The notes beneath the pieces are model-generated. The model ran no database searches and was not told the DNA's origin. It saw only the letters and a list, made by a program, of their open reading frames with translations. Below are positions 7,762 to 15,172 of a stretch of 26,312 bases of DNA, in pieces (position 1 is the first letter of the stretch; each line of letters begins with the position of its first letter). Origin of the DNA: CAVPGH01 sp046726955 (GTDB lineage Bacteria > Acidobacteriota > Vicinamibacteria > Fen-336). The position numbers were made by a program, and so were the translations under genes. The DNA is taken from NCBI GenBank assembly GCA_046726955.1, contig JBKPBQ010000171.1:1-26312 (forward strand). Direction: 5' to 3'.

Positions 7762-9221
7762 GCGATCTCTTCCGGCTCTCCGCCGCGGAGATCCGGCGGC
7801 GCGTGGCCGCGCGCGAGCTCAAGGCGGAGGCGGTGGCCGAGGCGCACCTCGGCCGGATCGCCGAGATGGAACCCCGGGTCGACGCCTTCCTTCGGGTTCT
7901 GAGCGACCGCGCCCTCGAGCACGCCCGCCGCCTGGACGCCGCGCTCGCGCGCGGCGAGGAGGCGCCTGCGCTGGCCGGTGTCCCTCTCGCCGTCAAGGAC
8001 GTGCTGGACCTCGAAGGCCTCCCCACCACCTGCGGCTCGCGCATCCTCGAGGGCTACCGCCCTCCCTTCACGTCCACCGCCGTGGCGCGGCTCGAGCGCG
8101 CGGGCGCGATCGTCGTCGGGAAGACGAACATGGACGAGTTCGCCATGGGCTCGTCCACGGAGAACAGCGCCTACAAGAAGACGAAGAACCCGTGGGACCT
8201 CGAGCGCGTGCCCGGCGGCTCCTCCGGCGGATCGGCGGCCGCGGTGGCGGCGCGGATGGCTCCCCTCGCCCTCGGCACGGACACCGGGGGCTCCATTCGC
8301 CAGCCCGCCGCCCTCTGCGGCGTCGTCGGCTTGAAGCCGACCTACGGCAGGGTCAGCCGCTACGGCCTCGTCGCGTTCGCCTCGTCGCTCGACCAGATCG
8401 GCGTGTTCGCGCGCGGCATCGATGACGCGGCCCTCCTCTCCTCCGTGCTCTTCGGCCACGACCCCGCCGACTCTACGAGCGCGAGCGAGCCCGTCCCGGA
8501 CTTCGCGCGGGCGATCAGAGGCGAAGTCAAGGGCGCTCGCATCGGAGTCCCCCGCGGCTTCCTGAAGGAAGGCGTCGAGCCCGAGACCCTCGCCCGCTTC
8601 GACGAAAGTCTGGCCGTCCTCGAACGCCAGGGGGCGACGCTGGTGGAGGTGTCGCTCCCCCACCTGCCCCACGCGATCGCGACGTACTACATCGTGGCCA
8701 CCGCGGAGGCCTCGAGCAACCTCGCCCGCTACGACGGCGTGCGCTACGGCCTGCGCGACGGCGGAGACCGCGACCTCGTGCGCATGTACGGCGAGAGCCG
8801 CGACCACGGGTTCGGCGCGGAGGTGAAGCGCCGCATCATCCTCGGGACGTTCGTGCTGTCGTCCGGCTACTACGACGCGTACTACCTTCGCGCGCAGAGG
8901 GTGCGCACGCTCATCCGGCGCGACTTCGAGCAGGCATTCGCGTCGTGCGACGTCGTCGCGACACCGACGTCGCCGATCCCCGCCTTCCGCTTCGGCGAGA
9001 AGACGGACGACCCGCTCCAGATGTACCTCGCCGACATCTTCACGGTGCCCGCCAACCTCGCGGGGATCCCGGGGCTGTCGGTGCCCTGCGGCTTCTCCGC
9101 CGGCCTTCCCGTGGGTCTCCAGCTCCTGGGCCGGCCCTTCGACGAGGCGACGCTCCTCCGCGTGGGCGCGTCCTTCGAGCGCGCCACCGCCCACCATCGG
9201 GCGGAGCCGCCGCTGCGCTAG
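7758..9221 (+). CDS. gatA: Aspartyl/glutamyl-tRNA(Asn/Gln) amidotransferase subunit A
   Basis: 487 residues from the ATG that overlaps the gatC stop. It is an amidase-signature protein with the full Ser-cisSer-Lys triad: K80 in PLAVKD, S155 in VPGGSSGGSA and S179 in TDTGGSIRQPAA. These are each one position from the triad of the Staphylococcus enzyme (K79, S154, S178). GLKPTYGRVSRYGL and LDQIG are GatA-specific and separate it from general amidases. It releases ammonia from glutamine and feeds it to GatB. The gatB gene is not in the window, so the third subunit must be encoded elsewhere. The gene converges on the porin gene with a 19-base gap. Confidence 0.96.
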   Translation: MSDLFRLSAAEIRRRVAARELKAEAVAEAHLGRIAEMEPRVDAFLRVLSDRALEHARRLDAALARGEEAPALAGVPLAVKDVLDLEGLPTTCGSRILEGYRPPFTSTAVARLERAGAIVVGKTNMDEFAMGSSTENSAYKKTKNPWDLERVPGGSSGGSAAAVAARMAPLALGTDTGGSIRQPAALCGVVGLKPTYGRVSRYGLVAFASSLDQIGVFARGIDDAALLSSVLFGHDPADSTSASEPVPDFARAIRGEVKGARIGVPRGFLKEGVEPETLARFDESLAVLERQGATLVEVSLPHLPHAIATYYIVATAEASSNLARYDGVRYGLRDGGDRDLVRMYGESRDHGFGAEVKRRIILGTFVLSSGYYDAYYLRAQRVRTLIRRDFEQAFASCDVVATPTSPIPAFRFGEKTDDPLQMYLADIFTVPANLAGIPGLSVPCGFSAGLPVGLQLLGRPFDEATLLRVGASFERATAHHRAEPPLR

Positions 9222-9224
9222 CGC

Positions 9225-9238
9225 GAGCCGACGGGCTC
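9225..9238. terminator. Small hairpin between convergent gatA and porin genes
   Basis: GAGCC, loop GACG, GGCTC. It lies a few bases past the gatA stop and just downstream of the porin gene on the other strand. There is no T-run on either side, so a bidirectional terminator role is only a guess. Confidence 0.3.
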
Positions 9239-9240
9239 CT

Positions 9241-10929
9241 CTAGAACGCCAGCACCGTCTGGATCATCGGCACCCAGCCGTCCATGCCCGCAGTGTAAGG
9301 AGTGAAGGCCCCGCTGTAAGGCGCTTTGTGAACCCGCATCAGCTCTCCGGTGATCCACCAACGCTCGGTCGGAAGCAGATACATCTTCAAACCACCGCCG
9401 TACTCATACGGGCTGTAGAACTGTCCGACCACCTTTGAGCCGCGGGCATACAACACGAGCTTCTTCGGAACGACGAAGTAGCCCGTCGACAGCTCGAAGC
9501 CGTGGTCGAACGTGGACGCGAGGGGAAGCGGGCCGTCGGCGTCGAAGTCGTCCACCCAGCGGAAGTAGTACTGCCCGTTGACCGAGAACCCGCTCTTCTT
9601 GAGGCCGCCGTCGATCGCCCACATCTTGTAGGTCGCTTCCTCGACCGTCACGCCCGGCGCGAACGCTCCGGTCGAGAACGCGAGCACGCCGTCCGAGTTG
9701 TAGATCGACGTGTTGTCGGGGCTCGACTGGGTCTCCGAGAAGCGGTCTTCCCGCGAGTGGGTGAAGCTGCTTCCGATGCGGATGCGCGTCTTCTTGTGGG
9801 CGAAGTAGTCGTCGTACATCTGCCGCGACTTCCCGGGCTCCGAGTAGGGCCCGAGCGGCTCCCACCAGACGCTGCCAGCGAGCAGCAGGTTCTCGTCGAT
9901 CTTGGTGGCGCTGATGTTCAGGGTGTTGAGGCCGTTGCCGACGAACGCCAGATAGCTCAGGCCCTTCACGGGCTCTCCGCTCGCCCACAGCCCCTGGGTG
10001 AAGCCGGGGCGGAAGAAGTTGTCCGCCATGCTGCGGTCGATGGGCTGGAAGAAGGGGAAGGTGTTGACGAGCGATCGGCTGCCCGGAACGCCCGTGTAGC
10101 CTCCCGTGAGGGTGAGGCCCTTGTTGAAGCGCCAGCCGATGTTCCCCGCGACGATTATCGAGGCGGCCCCGGCGGACGTCCAGACGGTGAAGCTGTATTG
10201 CAGCTTCGGGTTGAACACGTAGCCGGCGAGGATGAACATCGCGCGGTTGACCGTGATGTCGTTGCGCTGATTGACGTCGCGGACGACCCCGAGGTGATCG
10301 GTGAACGTGTTCGCGCTGTCGTTGGTGTTGAGATATCGAATCTGCGTGTTGACGTTGAACCTCAGCAGGAAGGGAACCTTGGCGTTCTCGGCGTTCTGCC
10401 AGATGACCATTCCATCCTGGTAGCGGTCCTCCTTCGCGGGCTTTTCGGCTTCCGGCGCGGGAGCGTTGGCCACGGTCGTCGCGGGCGCGGGGGGACTCGC
10501 ATCACGCGCGGAGGGCTCCGCGACGGCGGCCATCAGCGGCCGGCCATCGGGCGGCACGCCTGCGGTCAAAGCACCGTCGAGCCGCCGCTGCAAGCGGTCG
10601 ACCTGCTCGAGCAGTGCCTTTTGCCGCTCTTCCATCTTGCGGAGCAGATCCTGGACCAGGGCACTCTCTGCCTTCAGGGTTTCCAGCTCGGACTTCACCT
10701 CCGATGGCAGAGCGGCCGCACCAGGTTCGTTCACTACGCTGCCTGGTTTCGGCTCCGAAGCAGCGATCTCGGAGTCGGTCGGTCGAAGGCCATCCGCGGG
10801 AGCGACGTCGTTTGGTTCGCCGTCCCGCCGAGCTGCTTGCGACTCTGCGAACGCGGAACTCGCAAGCAGTGTCACCGAGGTCGAGATCAAGGCGACAGAG
10901 AGCTTGATTTGCACAGACTGTCTGAGCAT
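9241..10929 (-). CDS. Outer-membrane porin with N-terminal coiled coil (OprO/OprP-like)
   Basis: 562 residues. GGAGG lies six bases before the ATG at 10929-10927, while the ATG six bases earlier abuts GGAGG and is a worse start. A Sec signal peptide (SVALISTSVTLLASSAFA) is followed by a low-complexity segment. Next comes a coiled coil near residues 72-117 (EVKSELETLKAES through EQVDRLQRRLDG). The remaining 400 residues are alternating amphipathic strands ending in Phe (MIQTVLAF), the usual mark of BAM-assembled barrels. The barrel resembles phosphate-selective porins O and P, but the true substrate is unknown. The coiled coil probably trimerises in the periplasm or touches the cell wall. It lies 240 bases downstream of a Tat-exported serine dehydratase on the same strand. 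Confidence 0.82.
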   Translation of the reverse strand: MLRQSVQIKLSVALISTSVTLLASSAFAESQAARRDGEPNDVAPADGLRPTDSEIAASEPKPGSVVNEPGAAALPSEVKSELETLKAESALVQDLLRKMEERQKALLEQVDRLQRRLDGALTAGVPPDGRPLMAAVAEPSARDASPPAPATTVANAPAPEAEKPAKEDRYQDGMVIWQNAENAKVPFLLRFNVNTQIRYLNTNDSANTFTDHLGVVRDVNQRNDITVNRAMFILAGYVFNPKLQYSFTVWTSAGAASIIVAGNIGWRFNKGLTLTGGYTGVPGSRSLVNTFPFFQPIDRSMADNFFRPGFTQGLWASGEPVKGLSYLAFVGNGLNTLNISATKIDENLLLAGSVWWEPLGPYSEPGKSRQMYDDYFAHKKTRIRIGSSFTHSREDRFSETQSSPDNTSIYNSDGVLAFSTGAFAPGVTVEEATYKMWAIDGGLKKSGFSVNGQYYFRWVDDFDADGPLPLASTFDHGFELSTGYFVVPKKLVLYARGSKVVGQFYSPYEYGGGLKMYLLPTERWWITGELMRVHKAPYSGAFTPYTAGMDGWVPMIQTVLAF

Positions 10930-10935
10930 GGACAT

Positions 10936-10940
10936 CCTCC
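10936..10940 (-). promoter_or_regulatory. Ribosome binding site deciding the porin start
   Basis: GGAGG on the minus strand, six bases from the ATG at 10929 and zero bases from the in-frame ATG at 10935. This favours the downstream start. Confidence 0.7.
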
Positions 10941-11092
10941 GTCTACGTGCGGCAGGCGAACGGTGTCATTGAGGCTCTTCGCCCTTTGGTCGAGCGCGAG
11001 GAACGATCCCGTTGCCCTCGGGGCTCATGCCTCCGCCGAATGAAGGAGCGAAGGGGCGTCGCGACCGTCCATCTTCGTCGCGCGAGCTCGTT

Positions 11093-11120
11093 CCGAGCGG
11101 AGGCTCGAGCCTCCGCTCGG
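11093..11120. repeat. 28-base perfect palindrome downstream of the serine dehydratase gene
   Basis: The left arm CCGAGCGGAGGCTC is followed without a gap by its exact reverse complement. It sits about 50 bases past the stop of the serine dehydratase gene and about 160 bases before the porin start. In RNA it would form a very stable GC hairpin, with the central CTCGAG partly looped. No T-run follows on either strand. It may end or slow the dehydratase transcript, stabilise its 3' end, or be a dimeric protein-binding site for the porin promoter. Confidence 0.6.
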
Positions 11121-11169
11121 CAACGCGCAGCAGAGCCCGTCGGAAACCGCGGGTCCGCCCGGGATCACG

Positions 11170-12816
11170 TCAACAAAGCGTGAGGTTCTGGGCCAGGCCC
11201 GCTTCGCTCGTCTCCTTGTACTTGTTGCTCATGTCCTTGCCGGTGTCGGCCAGGGTCTTGATCGTGGTGTCCAGATCGACGCGATGCCGTGACGCGACCT
11301 CGTTGGTCGCGATGAGGGCGGCGATCCAGGCCTTCACGGCTCCGAACGCGCACCGTTCGATGCAGGGGACCTGCACGTACCCGGCCACCGGGTCGCACGT
11401 CATGCCGAGGTGATGCTCGAGCGCCGACTCGGCGGCGTTCTCGATTTCCAGCGGCGTGCTGCCCTTGACCTGCGCGAGGAAGGCCGCGGACATGGCGGAG
11501 GCGACACCGATCTCGGACTGGCAGCCCCCTTCGGCTCCGGAGAGGGTGGCGTTGTGCTTGCACAGGTAGCCGATGGCCGCGCCGGCGAGGAGACCCTCGC
11601 GGACCTTGTCCATGGGCACCTTTCGCGGGCCCTCCACGAGCGCGTAGACGACGGCCGGCATCACGCCGGCCGAACCGCCCGTCGGCGCGGTGATGACCAG
11701 GTGTCCGCGGGCGTTCTCCTCGGAGGCGGCGAGGGCGAAAGCGGAGACTTGTGCGATCGCGCGGTCGCTCTCCCACTTGTCGTCCTGGGCCCGCTGATAG
11801 ACGGTGGCCGCCTTCGAGTGCAGCTTGATGGGGCCGGGCAGCATGCTGCCCTCCTTCACCGCGAGGCCCGCCTTGACGGTCGCGAGCATGGCGCCGGAGA
11901 TCTTGTCCAGGAAGGCGTTGACCTGCTCCTCGGTCTTGCCCGAGACGGCGACCTCGTTGGCCATGACCACCTGCGCGATGGTCAGTTTGTTCGTCTCCGC
12001 GTGCTGGCGCAGCTCCTTCATGGTCCCGTACGGGTACTTCGGCTGGCCCTTCTTCGGCGGCGTGTAGCCCTTCCACTCGTAGAAGCCGCCGCCGGGGGAG
12101 TAGTACTCGAGCTCGTAGACCGGCGTGGCCCCGCCCATGAGCTTGCAGGTCATGGTGTTGGGGTGCGGGAAGTTGCCCTTGGGCGAGTCGTAGATGATGT
12201 CCTTGAGCGATAGGTTGAACGTCTTGTCCCCCAGCTTCACCGGATACGTCTGATCCGGCTTGACGATCATCTCGTCGAGGAACAGCGGGTCGACCGTGGC
12301 CGGCTCCTTGCCGATGAGGCCGGCCAGGGCCGCGCGCTCGGTGCCATGGCCCTTGCCGGTCGCGCTCAGGCTGCCGTATAGGTGGACCTTGAGACCGGTC
12401 GCCTTGGCCAGCTGATCGGCGGGCAGCTTCGTGCAGCGCTGGTAGAAGTCGTAGGTGATGCGCATCGGCCCGATCGTGTGCGAGCTCGAAGGCCCGGGTC
12501 CGACCTTGTAGAACTCGTCGACCACCGTCATGACGGGACCCTTGGACCTCTTCACTACGTCGAGGTCGGGGGAAATCGGGCTCGCGCCCAGCTTGGCTCC
12601 CGCCTTGGCAGCAGGCTTGGCGGCCGGTGCTTCCTTCGCCGCCTGGGCGGCGCGGGCTTCGGGCGTCCAGGCCGCACCGGTCATCACGGCGGAGGCACCG
12701 ATGACGGCGTTGCGCATGAGAAAAGTCCTGCGGTCGACACCCGGCGGAAGCTCCGTCGGAACCAGCTCGTCCGTGGTCGGCAGCGGGGCCGCCTCACGCT
12801 CGTCTTCAGGCTTCAT
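11170..12816 (-). CDS. Tat-exported L-serine dehydratase (L-serine ammonia-lyase), iron-sulfur type
   Basis: 548 residues from ATG 12816, fixed by AGGAGG six bases upstream. The catalytic part (about residue 95 on) is a one-chain SdaA-type enzyme that turns L-serine into pyruvate and ammonia with a [4Fe-4S] cluster. The motif GPGPSSSHTIGPMRI (106-120) is followed by cluster cysteines C432 (AEGGCQSE), C474 (MTCDPV) and C485 (VPCIER). Their spacing of 42 and 11 equals that of the Legionella enzyme (C343, C385, C396), and the final residue C548 matches its C-terminal cysteine. In front lies an extra 94-residue segment: an acidic head, twin arginines R29-R30 in DRRTFLMRNA, a hydrophobic stretch, a likely cut after TPEARA (near 56), and an Ala/Lys/Pro linker. 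Known members are cytoplasmic. Here export of the folded, cluster-loaded enzyme is predicted. Confidence 0.92.
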   Translation of the reverse strand: MKPEDEREAAPLPTTDELVPTELPPGVDRRTFLMRNAVIGASAVMTGAAWTPEARAAQAAKEAPAAKPAAKAGAKLGASPISPDLDVVKRSKGPVMTVVDEFYKVGPGPSSSHTIGPMRITYDFYQRCTKLPADQLAKATGLKVHLYGSLSATGKGHGTERAALAGLIGKEPATVDPLFLDEMIVKPDQTYPVKLGDKTFNLSLKDIIYDSPKGNFPHPNTMTCKLMGGATPVYELEYYSPGGGFYEWKGYTPPKKGQPKYPYGTMKELRQHAETNKLTIAQVVMANEVAVSGKTEEQVNAFLDKISGAMLATVKAGLAVKEGSMLPGPIKLHSKAATVYQRAQDDKWESDRAIAQVSAFALAASEENARGHLVITAPTGGSAGVMPAVVYALVEGPRKVPMDKVREGLLAGAAIGYLCKHNATLSGAEGGCQSEIGVASAMSAAFLAQVKGSTPLEIENAAESALEHHLGMTCDPVAGYVQVPCIERCAFGAVKAWIAALIATNEVASRHRVDLDTTIKTLADTGKDMSNKYKETSEAGLAQNLTLC

Positions 12817-12822
12817 ACCGGT

Positions 12823-12828
12823 CCTCCT
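12823..12828 (-). promoter_or_regulatory. Ribosome binding site fixing the serine dehydratase start
   Basis: Perfect AGGAGG on the minus strand, six bases before the ATG at 12816. It places the twin-arginine segment firmly inside the translated protein. Confidence 0.85.
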
Positions 12829-12976
12829 GTCTTCTGGTCGTCGCTCGATCGTCATCCGGCCCGGCGGCCCGGGATCGTCGCGGCCGCCTCGCCAGGCGCG
12901 ATCCTGCGTGGCCCGAAGCATCGACCCTGCTCGGCCGGTCCGGAAGTATCAGTCGCGTAAGTTACGGTTGCACTGG

Positions 12977-12992
12977 CGGCCCTGGCGGGCCG
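12977..12992 (-). terminator. Hairpin after the thiL-DUF2062 genes
   Basis: Six-base GC stem with loop (CGGCCC and GGGCCG arms), three bases past the DUF2062 stop on the minus strand. No T-run follows, so this is only a possible end of the long translation-gene transcript. Confidence 0.35.
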
Positions 12993-12995
12993 TCG

Positions 12996-13460
12996 CTAGC
13001 CGGCCGCGCCCGGAACCGCCATCCGTCGCCTCTCGAGCCACGCCCGAAGGACGAGGTAGGCGAGGATCCCCGCCACGATGCCCACGGCGAGGTTCCCGAC
13101 GAGGAAGGGAGCGACGAGCGGCCGCAGGCTCTCGAACAACTCCTCGTAGAACGCCACGCCGTGCAGGCTCCAGTCGATCCCGTGGATGTCCTGCGAGGGC
13201 ACGCCCAGCAGCACGCAGCCCACGAGCGTCCCCGCGAGGTACATCGGGCCGAGCGTCCAGGGGTTGTTGACCCAGGCCCCGGCGAGGATCGCGACCTTGT
13301 TCAGCCGGAAGAGCATCGCGATGAGGAGGGCGAGGCCGGTGTGGATCCCGAGGAGCGGGAAGAAGGCGATGAAGACGCCGATGCCGAAGGCGAGCGCCAC
13401 GCGGTTCGGCGTGTCGTCCGTCTGGAGCAGGGCCCGGAAGAGCGCGCGCAGCCGGGTCAC
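12996..13460 (-). CDS. DUF2062 family membrane protein
   Basis: 154 residues from GTG 13460-13458, which overlaps the thiL stop (GTGA). The upstream part of the open frame is shadow of thiL. The family core is clear: FFPLLGIHTGLALLIAMLF, then NKVAILAGAWVNNPWTLGPMY, with three to four hydrophobic helices and a basic tail. DUF2062 proteins are small inner-membrane proteins without a proven role, some fused to or encoded near glycosyltransferases. Coupling to thiL is probably a matter of shared expression and says little about function. Confidence 0.88.
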   Translation of the reverse strand: MTRLRALFRALLQTDDTPNRVALAFGIGVFIAFFPLLGIHTGLALLIAMLFRLNKVAILAGAWVNNPWTLGPMYLAGTLVGCVLLGVPSQDIHGIDWSLHGVAFYEELFESLRPLVAPFLVGNLAVGIVAGILAYLVLRAWLERRRMAVPGAAG

Positions 13461-14509
13461 GAAGCGGCCCCGCCCGCCGGCCGGAAGTGGTCGTGTCCCA
13501 CGCGGTCGAGGGGCATGTGCCTTCCCCCCACGCGCAGGAACACGGACGGCGCGCCCTCGCGGATCTGCCCGAGGACGGTGAAGGGCGTGTTGAAGACGGC
13601 CACGAGCTCTCGCAGGTCGGCCAGGCGGTCGGGGGGCACCGCCATCAGCAGCTGGTAGTCCTCGCCGCCGTGCAGGGCCAGGGAGAGCGCGTCGCCTCCT
13701 CCCGCCCGCACGAGCTGGGAGACGTGGGGATCGACGGGCACGTCCGCGAACTCGACCGCGCACGCGACCTCGCTCGCCTCGCAGAGCGCCCAGAGGTCCG
13801 AGGAGAGGCCGTCGGACACGTCGATCGCGGCGTGGACGAGGTCGCGGTCGGCGAGCGCACGCGCGAAGGCGAGCGGCGGACGGGGATCGAGCTGCGCCCG
13901 CAAGCAAGCCGCGACCGCGCCCGCCGAGCTCTCCGTCCACACGCCGGTGGAGACGAGCTCGCCTTCGCTATCGAGGCGCGCGCCCTGGGCGAGGAGCCGC
14001 AGGCCCTGCGCGGCCGCTCCCAGCGTGCCCGTCACCGCCACGTGGTCGCCGGGGCGGGCTCCCGCCCGCCGCACCGCGTGGGCGCTCTGGCCGAGGAGCG
14101 TCACGTCGATCACGACCGCGGGACCCGCGGAGAGGTTCCCTCCCACGAGGTTCACGCCGGTCTCCGCGGAGCGCTCGAGCAGGCCGTCGTAGAGCTCGTC
14201 CAGGAATGTCCAAGGGAGATCGGCGGGCAGCACCAGGCTCACCGTGGCGTGACGGGGAACGCCGGCCATGGCCGCGATGTCGGAGAGGTTCACGGAGAGC
14301 GCCTTGCGGCCGAGAAGCCGGGGAGGCGTCCATTCGCGCCGGAAGTGCACGCCTTCGACGAGGCTGTCCGTGGTCACGAGGGCGACGCCTCCGAGCTCGA
14401 CTCCCGCCGCGTCGTCCCCGATGGACACCACCACCCCGTCGCCCTGCGGGATGCGCGCGAGCAGGCGGCGCACGATCTCCCTCTCGCCGATCTCGCCGAT
14501 GGTGGTCAC
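13457..14509 (-). CDS. thiL: Thiamine-monophosphate kinase
   Basis: About 350 residues, taking GTG 14509-14507 as start so that the protein opens with TTIGEIGEREIVRRL as in the family. A TTG four codons earlier (14521) is equally possible, and no ribosome binding site decides. It phosphorylates thiamine monophosphate to thiamine diphosphate with ATP in the cytoplasm. Seen motifs are SIGDDAAGVEL, TTDSLVEGVHF, NLSDIAAMAG, NLVGGNLSAG, DVSDGLSSDL and HGGEDYQLL, which together make the Mg-ATP and substrate sites of the AIR-synthase-like fold. I looked for a TPP riboswitch upstream and saw none. The space is occupied by 6S RNA. The stop is coupled to the DUF2062 gene. Confidence 0.93.
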   Translation of the reverse strand: MTTIGEIGEREIVRRLLARIPQGDGVVVSIGDDAAGVELGGVALVTTDSLVEGVHFRREWTPPRLLGRKALSVNLSDIAAMAGVPRHATVSLVLPADLPWTFLDELYDGLLERSAETGVNLVGGNLSAGPAVVIDVTLLGQSAHAVRRAGARPGDHVAVTGTLGAAAQGLRLLAQGARLDSEGELVSTGVWTESSAGAVAACLRAQLDPRPPLAFARALADRDLVHAAIDVSDGLSSDLWALCEASEVACAVEFADVPVDPHVSQLVRAGGGDALSLALHGGEDYQLLMAVPPDRLADLRELVAVFNTPFTVLGQIREGAPSVFLRVGGRHMPLDRVGHDHFRPAGGAAS

Positions 14510-14542
14510 GGGGGTGCTCAAGGGGCTATGCGAGACGCGCGA

Positions 14543-14559
14543 CAGCGATCCCCTCGCTG
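14543..14559. terminator. Hairpin between 6S RNA and thiL
   Basis: CAGCGA and TCGCTG arms with a five-base loop, in the noncoding stretch between the 6S RNA 3' end and thiL. It may trim or end the 6S precursor. No T-run is present. Confidence 0.3.
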
Positions 14560-14605
14560 TACGTGGGGAGGGACGGGGTGGGACGCCGGTGAACAACGAA
14601 TGAAA

Positions 14606-14788
14606 GAGGCCCTCCGTAATGCCGTGTGGAGGGTGACCTGAACCTGGTCACCAGGTGGGAACCCTACGCGCCGCTTCAGGCTTCCTCGACTCGGAGGCAT
14701 GCACACCGCGGGGCGATGACGGGTCCCCAGATTAAGGACGTTGGTTCGGGGTTACCTGATCCATCACGAACACCACAGAAGGCCTCGC
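14606..14788 (-). ncRNA. ssrS: 6S RNA
   Basis: About 183 bases, matching the 184 of the E. coli RNA, and lying directly after zapA as in many bacteria. On the minus strand the 5' end GAGGCC (14786-14781) pairs with GGCCTC (14611-14606) to close the long hairpin. The 3' half contains GTGTGCATGCCTCCGAGTC followed by GAGGAAGCCTGAAGC, the equivalent of the E. coli segment GAGCATGCTCGG...CCGAGAAGCC. It then has repeated CACC/GGTT elements (CACCTGGTGACCAGGTTCAG) like the E. coli distal arm. 6S RNA mimics an open promoter and holds housekeeping RNA polymerase in stationary phase. A well-formed promoter lies upstream. The 341-base noncoding stretch 14510-14850 is explained by this RNA, its promoter and one small hairpin. 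Confidence 0.9.
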
Positions 14789-14793
14789 CGGGC

Positions 14794-14823
14794 ATCATAG
14801 CCGGGCCGCGCGGGACGAGGCAA
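14794..14823 (-). promoter_or_regulatory. Promoter of 6S RNA
   Basis: Minus strand TTGCCT (14823-14818), an 18-base spacer, then TATGAT (14799-14794). Transcription would begin about six bases later, at the 5' end of the closing stem. Confidence 0.7.
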
Positions 14824-14850
14824 GGCGGGCGGCAGCGGAATGAAATTCGG

Positions 14851-15162
14851 CTACTCGCCGAGAGCGGCGCTCAGCTCGCGCGCGAGCTTCTCGGCGCGCG
14901 TGCGCGCGGCCTTCTCGGCCTCCTCCACCTGCTCCTTGAGCCGGAAGCACTCGTCGGCGAGGTTCAGGGCGGCGAGGACCGCGATCCGGACGGAGTCGAC
15001 GGCTCCCAGGCCGCGGCTGACCTCGCGCATCTGCTCGTCCACGTGCGCGGCGAGCTTCTGGACGTACGCGGGGTCGGCCCCCCGCACGGCGTAGCTCTGG
15101 CCGAAGATCTCGACGTGGACGAGGTTGGGTTTGTCGGCCATGGCCGAAGGGGATTTCATCAC
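14851..15162 (-). CDS. zapA: Cell division protein ZapA
   Basis: 103 residues if translation starts at GTG 15162. ATG 15159 and ATG 15141 are alternatives, and the last gives the most family-like start (MADKPNLVHVEIFGQ). No ribosome binding site is visible. The N-terminal domain VHVEIFGQSYAVRG...YVQKLAAHVDEQMREV and the following DSVRIAVLAALNLADECFRLK are typical. The rest is a heptad-rich coiled coil ending in Glu. ZapA binds and bundles FtsZ filaments at midcell. Its upstream neighbour is a small coiled-coil protein that may be its partner, and 6S RNA follows, an old and widespread pairing. Confidence 0.92.
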   Translation of the reverse strand: MMKSPSAMADKPNLVHVEIFGQSYAVRGADPAYVQKLAAHVDEQMREVSRGLGAVDSVRIAVLAALNLADECFRLKEQVEEAEKAARTRAEKLARELSAALGE

Positions 15163-15172
15163 AAGCCCAGCG

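Noticed and set aside
7581..9197. Minus-strand open frame opposite gatC and gatA
   Set aside because: Shadow frame: gatA carries the full catalytic triad and the other strand shows no motif.
14510..14850. TPP riboswitch upstream of thiL
   Set aside because: No CTGAGA or the second conserved arm. The stretch matches 6S RNA in fold, length and gene position.
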